Part shown: one piece after another, positions 7,453 to 10,719 of the stretch
Layout of the letters: each line of letters begins with the position of its first letter
How positions within the stretch are numbered: the first letter of the stretch is position 1
From: a bacterium
Lineage (GTDB): Bacteria > Armatimonadota > Chthonomonadetes > Chthonomonadales > Chthonomonadaceae
Direction of reading: 5' to 3'
Assembly (NCBI GenBank): GCA_021805405.1
Contig: JAJZFK010000257.1
Coordinates: forward strand, 1 to 10,719
DNA: 10,719 bases
The notes under the pieces: generated by a model
Databases searched by the model: none
The model's input: only the letters and a program-made list of their open reading frames with translations
What the model was told of the DNA's origin: nothing
Program-made: the position numbers and the translations under genes

Positions 7453-7498
7453 GAGGAGTTTATGAAATAACATTTTGTATTAAGGTAATATTATGTAG
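7453..7498 (+). other. Two minimal leader open frames with ribosome sites
   Basis: GAGGAG (7453-7458) is followed three bases later by ATG-AAA-TAA (7462-7470). AAGG (7482-7485) is followed seven bases later by ATG-TAG (7493-7498). Both lie in the presumed leader of the outer-membrane gene at 7544. Such start-stop frames can hold ribosomes, but they also arise by chance in AT-rich DNA. Otherwise 7328-7543 shows no gene or known riboswitch. Confidence 0.2.
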
Positions 7499-7543
7499 TT
7501 GATTGCCATCTGCCCATTCTTTACGTGAAGGAATTCCCCTCGA

Positions 7544-8308
7544 TTGAAATTTATCTCCGGACATCGAAGTCATGTCATGTCAACGGTGACAATTGTCACC
7601 CTACTGGTAACTGCCCTATCTACCGCAATTGCTGGTCCTCCTTACACAACGGATAACCCGCAACCTGTGCCAACTGGCGAGTGGCAGATATTCGTTGTTG
7701 GTAGTGCTAACACCGGGCATGGTAGCTATAGTGCCCAGGTTCCATATGTTGAGGCAGATTACGGACAGAGCGCGAACACGCAGATTCATCTGTCATTGCC
7801 GTTGCTATACAACTCTCCTCGGTCAGCACACTCATACTTTGGCCCGGGAGATTTCGACTTTGCCTTAAAATACAGGTTTGTGCAGGAGGACGCCAAAACG
7901 CCCATGGTAGGTATTTACCCGCACATCAACCTGCCAACTGGAAACTACACGGAAGGTCTGGGCGCTGGACACATTCAACTGTTTCTGCCTGTCTGGATTC
8001 AAAAAACAGTAGGAAAGTGGAAATTCAATTCTGGTGGAGGCTACTTTCTTAATCCAGGAGAGAAGAATCGAGACTACTGGGTGTTTGGGGGCCTTGTACA
8101 ACGCGATCTTAATCACCACCTTACGATGGGTGGCGAGGTCTTCTACAACTCAGCAACCAAGGTGGGTGCAAAGGAACAGGTGGACTTTAGATTAGCACTC
8201 GACTTTCATCGTGATCCCAACCACCATCTTTTCGTAGCGCTAGGTAGAAGCATCATTGGTGACAACGACCTTCTGGCCCAGGCGGGCGTAATGTGGTACA
8301 CCAAATAG
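7544..8308 (+). CDS. Outer-membrane beta-barrel, transporter-like (phenol-degradation MetA-like) protein
   Basis: A 254-residue exported protein. Residues 1-30 look like a Sec signal peptide: a basic start (K2, R8), a hydrophobic core (TVTIVTLLVTALS) and a likely cut after AIA at 28-30. The mature part begins GPPYTTDNPQPVPTGEW and alternates polar and apolar residues in short strands, with GPGDFDFALKYRFVQE, GIYPHINLPTG, GHIQLFLPVWIQK and GEVFYNSAT segments. I recognise these from a family of outer-membrane barrels annotated as transporter or as putative MetA-pathway of phenol degradation proteins. The cargo is unknown. TTG at 7544 is preferred: GAAGGA (7527-7532) lies 11 bases upstream, and the ATG at 7577 would drop the basic part of the signal peptide. 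It is transcribed alone. A 16-base palindrome sits in its signal-peptide codons. Confidence 0.82.
   Translation: MKFISGHRSHVMSTVTIVTLLVTALSTAIAGPPYTTDNPQPVPTGEWQIFVVGSANTGHGSYSAQVPYVEADYGQSANTQIHLSLPLLYNSPRSAHSYFGPGDFDFALKYRFVQEDAKTPMVGIYPHINLPTGNYTEGLGAGHIQLFLPVWIQKTVGKWKFNSGGGYFLNPGEKNRDYWVFGGLVQRDLNHHLTMGGEVFYNSATKVGAKEQVDFRLALDFHRDPNHHLFVALGRSIIGDNDLLAQAGVMWYTK
7585..7600. promoter_or_regulatory. 16-base perfect palindrome, probable operator
   Basis: GGTGACAATTGTCACC is its own reverse complement. Its core TGACAATTGTCA differs by one base from the motif at 7277-7288 and by two from that at 7316-7327, which suggests that one protein binds all three. It lies about 40 bases inside the coding sequence of the outer-membrane gene, where a bound dimer could block elongation or form a loop with the upstream sites. 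The binding protein is not identified. Confidence 0.45.
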
Positions 8309-8380
8309 CAGCCTAAATAATCAACAGGCTTACCTCCTGCACAAAAATCGAGAGTGAAAAATTCCATCCGGCGTCCTAGC

Positions 8381-8459
8381 AAGCCATGAGGGCAGTTTAA
8401 TCCGTTGATAATACAACCGGATTGAATTGCCCACAAACTATGGCTTCGTATAAAGCCAT
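8381..8459. repeat. Large hairpin with competing flanking 7-mers
   Basis: GGGCAGTTTAATCCG (8390-8404) pairs with CGGATTGAATTGCCC (8418-8432) over 15 positions, two of them G-U; TTG (8405-8407) and CAA (8414-8416) can extend it across one unpaired base. Outside it, AAGCCAT (8381-8387) can pair with ATGGCTT (8440-8446), which can instead pair with a second AAGCCAT (8453-8459). Two structures are therefore mutually exclusive. No T-run follows on either strand, so a simple terminator is unlikely. It could be a structured RNA end for the upstream gene, a mobile palindromic repeat or a protein-bound element. Confidence 0.5.
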
Positions 8460-8648
8460 CATCCTCCTGTGGTTGCAGATTCGCGGGGTACCATGCGCAA
8501 GGTTTGAATCGGCTCACCACACGTCGACGAACCAAAGATATAAGCCGGTCACGCAGGACTTATAACCAAGCTGTTTAACCGTATTTTTACCTACTAGCAA
8601 CCCAAATCGCCCTAATTACAATGTGAAGAACAATTCATTCCAGAATGA
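8460..8648. other. Gene-free stretch between hairpin and sucA promoter
   Basis: With the hairpin, this belongs to the 440-base gap at 8309-8748. I see no gene here on either strand; the longest open frame, on the minus strand, is low-complexity in function and overlaps the outer-membrane gene. CATTC-CA-GAATG (8636-8647) is a small dyad just before the -35 box of sucA and could be an operator. No tRNA or known riboswitch is visible. Confidence 0.3.
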
Positions 8649-8678
8649 TTGACTAAAAGCACATAATGACGGTATGAT
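8649..8678 (+). promoter_or_regulatory. Sigma70-type promoter for sucA
   Basis: TTGACT (8649-8654) and TATGAT (8673-8678) each match the consensus at five of six positions, with an 18-base spacer. Transcription would start near 8685, leaving a leader of about 64 bases before the ATG at 8749. This is the best promoter match in the window. Confidence 0.6.
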
Positions 8679-8748
8679 GAGGAACTTTAGAATTGTTACC
8701 CATCAGTAGAATTCGATCCGCAATTCAATATTTAGGCTAGAGTACCTC

Positions 8749-10719
8749 ATGAGTGATATTCATCTATTCCACAGTTCCAATCAGGCATTTATGCTGGAAA
8801 TGTACCAGCAATATCTGCAGGATCCCGAAAGCGTAGATCCTCAATCGCGTGCGTTCTTCGACGCTTACTCCGTGCAGCCTCCTCCCGGGGCGGGTGAAGC
8901 AGTACCTGCGGGCAGTGCGTCCCACAGTGTTTCAGCACCGCTAGATGCCGCAATTGGCGCGGTAAGGCTCGCACGCTTCATACGCCTGCGCGGTCATTTA
9001 GAGGCGAATATTAATCCTTTAGCGTCCACGCAGCCTCATAGCACAGAACTGGACATCAGTACCCACGGACTTACGTCTGAAACCCTTGCGCTCTTGCCTG
9101 GTAGAATTATTGGGGGCCCTCTTGCATCCAACGCATCTAGTGCCCTGGAAGCAATCGCGCTTCTTCGCCAGGCGTATTCCGGAACCACAGGCTACGAGGA
9201 TGAGCACATTCAGGATGCCCGTGAAAGATACTGGCTCCGTGAGGCTTCCGAAAGCGGCAGGTTTCTGCAAGGTTTTGATCCCGCCAGAAAGCGGGATCTT
9301 CTTATGCGCCTCACAGAAGTAGATATCTTTGAGGACTTCCTGCAGAAAAACTTCCAGGGGGAAAAGCGCTTCAGCCTGGAGGGTTGCGACGCACTGGTAC
9401 CGGTTCTCGACGAAATTGTAAAGCTCTCTGCCGAGGATAGGTGCCACGAGGTTGTAGTGGGAATGGCGCACCGCGGAAGGCTCAACGTGCTCGCACACGT
9501 TCTTGGCAAACCCTACGCTACGTTGCTTCAGGAGTTCAAGAAGAACCTCGCAGCTGCGGCCACGGCTGTTTCAGGATGGGACGCCGATGGGTGGTCTGGG
9601 GACGTTAAGTACCATTTAGGTTACCAGCGTGCCTTCCGCGAAGCTGGTGTTGCCGAAATGCCCATTACCCTGGTACCCAACCCAAGTCACCTGGAATTCG
9701 TAAATCCGGTTGTGGAAGGTCACGCACGAGCGGCCCAGGAACGCCGTAGCCGGGCCGGTGAGCCACTGCAGGATACGCATTTGGCGTTACCTGTAGTCAT
9801 TCACGGTGATGCTGCATTCCCGGGCCAGGGCATCGTTGCTGAAACTCTTAACCTTTCCAGGCTGCCGGGTTACCGCACAGGCGGTACGATCCATATTATT
9901 GTGAACAACCAGATCGGGTTTACAACGCTCCCGCACGATGGCCGCTCTACGCTTTATGCCAGCGACCTTGCCAAGGGGTTTGAAATTCCCATCGTTCACG
10001 TGAACGCAGACGACCCCATTGCCTGCGTTGGTGCTGCGCGAATGGCCTTTGCTTACCGCCAACAGTTCGGTAAGGACTTTCTTATAGATCTGGTGGGCTA
10101 CAGGCGGTATGGTCATAATGAGGGCGATGAGCCGCGCACAACTCAACCCAGAATGTACACACGCATAGACGCACACCCGCGACCGCGTGAAATTTGGGCG
10201 CGTGAACTAGAAAAGCAGGGTCTTGTTTCTCGTGATGAAGCACTGGAGATGGCTAACCAGGTTAGATCCCGCATGCGTGCAGCACTTGACGCAGCTTCAC
10301 AGCCAGAGGAAAAGACAGCCGCTTCTGGTGCAACTACGCCTACACTCACCACCAATACAGCCGTCCCGGCAAAACTGTTAACTGAACTCAACGAAGCGCT
10401 GCTTACCAGGCCCTCCAACTTCACATTTCAGCAGGATACCGAGCGAAGATTTTACCTTCCCCGGCGTGACGCGATTAACCAGCCTGGCGGCATACTGTGG
10501 GCACATGCGGAGTCGCTGGCTCTGGCATCCATCCTTACCGACGGTGTACCCATAAGGCTTAGTGGCCAAGACGTGGAGCGTGGTACCGTCGAGCAGCGCC
10601 GTCTGGTTTTGCACGACATCGAAAATGGCGCGCGTTACGTTCCCCTGCAGCACCTACCCCAGGCACACGCTTCATTCGCTGTGTACAATAGCCCGCTCTC
10701 CGAAAATGCTGCGCTGGGT
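8749..10719 (+). CDS. sucA: 2-oxoglutarate dehydrogenase E1 component (partial, runs off the window)
   Basis: The frame stays open for 657 codons to the window edge; the full protein is usually 900-950 residues. It is the thiamine-diphosphate-dependent E1 that decarboxylates 2-oxoglutarate and passes the succinyl group to the E2 lipoyl domain in the TCA cycle. The N-terminal FMLEMYQQYLQDPESVDPQSRAFF-like helix (split here: FMLEMYQQYL, then DPESVDP, residues 14-29) is the segment that docks to E2. Catalytic blocks seen are GMAHRGRLNVL (238-248, with H241), KYHLGY (287-292), NPSHLE (311-316) and the cofactor motif HGDAAFPGQG (352-361) with NNQIGFTT (386-393); D354 and N387 would bind magnesium. 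The ATG at 8749 starts at the expected N-terminus, but there is only a poor ribosome site (AGAG) upstream. A promoter lies about 70 bases before it. The E2 gene would be expected to the right. Confidence 0.96.
   Translation, partial: MSDIHLFHSSNQAFMLEMYQQYLQDPESVDPQSRAFFDAYSVQPPPGAGEAVPAGSASHSVSAPLDAAIGAVRLARFIRLRGHLEANINPLASTQPHSTELDISTHGLTSETLALLPGRIIGGPLASNASSALEAIALLRQAYSGTTGYEDEHIQDARERYWLREASESGRFLQGFDPARKRDLLMRLTEVDIFEDFLQKNFQGEKRFSLEGCDALVPVLDEIVKLSAEDRCHEVVVGMAHRGRLNVLAHVLGKPYATLLQEFKKNLAAAATAVSGWDADGWSGDVKYHLGYQRAFREAGVAEMPITLVPNPSHLEFVNPVVEGHARAAQERRSRAGEPLQDTHLALPVVIHGDAAFPGQGIVAETLNLSRLPGYRTGGTIHIIVNNQIGFTTLPHDGRSTLYASDLAKGFEIPIVHVNADDPIACVGAARMAFAYRQQFGKDFLIDLVGYRRYGHNEGDEPRTTQPRMYTRIDAHPRPREIWARELEKQGLVSRDEALEMANQVRSRMRAALDAASQPEEKTAASGATTPTLTTNTAVPAKLLTELNEALLTRPSNFTFQQDTERRFYLPRRDAINQPGGILWAHAESLALASILTDGVPIRLSGQDVERGTVEQRRLVLHDIENGARYVPLQHLPQAHASFAVYNSPLSENAALG

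Noticed and set aside
7011..7543. Known riboswitch (cyclic-di-GMP, cobalamin or thiamine) in the long divergent gap or before sucA
   Set aside because: None of the conserved core motifs of these classes was recognised by eye on either strand; a covariance-model scan would settle it.
8206..8535. 109-residue open frame on the minus strand
   Set aside because: It overlaps the outer-membrane gene antisense, shows no domain or ribosome site, and crosses the hairpin region; likely a chance frame.
8480..8580. tRNA-like strings (GGTTTGAATC and GGACTTATAACC) in the gap before sucA
   Set aside because: The flanking bases do not form a T-arm, an anticodon arm or a 7-pair acceptor stem in the right order on either strand.

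Overview
The window comes from a Gram-negative-type bacterium of medium GC content. The evidence is an outer-membrane-barrel protein with a signal peptide, cyclic-di-GMP signalling proteins with PilZ receptors, a 2-oxoglutarate dehydrogenase E1 and the tail of a B12-dependent ribonucleotide reductase. Non-ATG starts (TTG, GTG) and TAG stops are common. The gene mix would fit Armatimonadota, Acidobacteriota or a similar environmental phylum, but this is inference and no marker here settles it.

Layout, left to right. Bases 1-75 are the last 24 codons of nrdJ on the + strand. Facing it, on the minus strand (956 to 105), is a class III extradiol dioxygenase/MEMO-like (LigB family) gene. It is cut by an in-frame TAG just before its conserved Ala-His motif, so it is called a pseudogene. 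Diverging from it on the + strand is a two-gene operon (1183-3827). Its first gene is an ABC exporter half-transporter with an unusual N-terminal pleckstrin-like domain and zinc ribbon; its second is a DUF1854 protein, and the two overlap by four bases. Related ABC/DUF1854 pairs are annotated elsewhere as associated with cyanophycin metabolism, but no cyanophycin gene lies in this window.

Convergent with that operon, on the minus strand (7010 to 3878), is a compact cyclic-di-GMP cassette. It has a YcgR-type PilZ protein with complete ligand motifs, a second PilZ-like protein whose second ligand motif is eroded, and a membrane-anchored HD-GYP/GAF/GGDEF protein. In that last protein the cyclase half looks active and the phosphodiesterase half has lost key metal-binding aspartates. 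The cassette would make and sense cyclic-di-GMP locally.

A 533-base AT-rich divergent region (7011-7543) follows. It holds two copies of a TGAnnATTGTCA motif, and a third, perfectly palindromic copy lies inside the start of the next gene. That gene (7544-8308) encodes a secreted outer-membrane beta-barrel family protein. A 440-base gap (8309-8748) contains a strong 15-base-pair hairpin with competing flanking 7-mers, then a good sigma70-type promoter. The promoter drives sucA, which runs off the right edge of the window.

No tRNA, rRNA, CRISPR array or insertion sequence was found. The most noteworthy points are the mixed intact/degenerate cyclic-di-GMP cassette, the ABC/DUF1854 pair, the amber-interrupted dioxygenase, and the two regulatory-looking intergenic regions.
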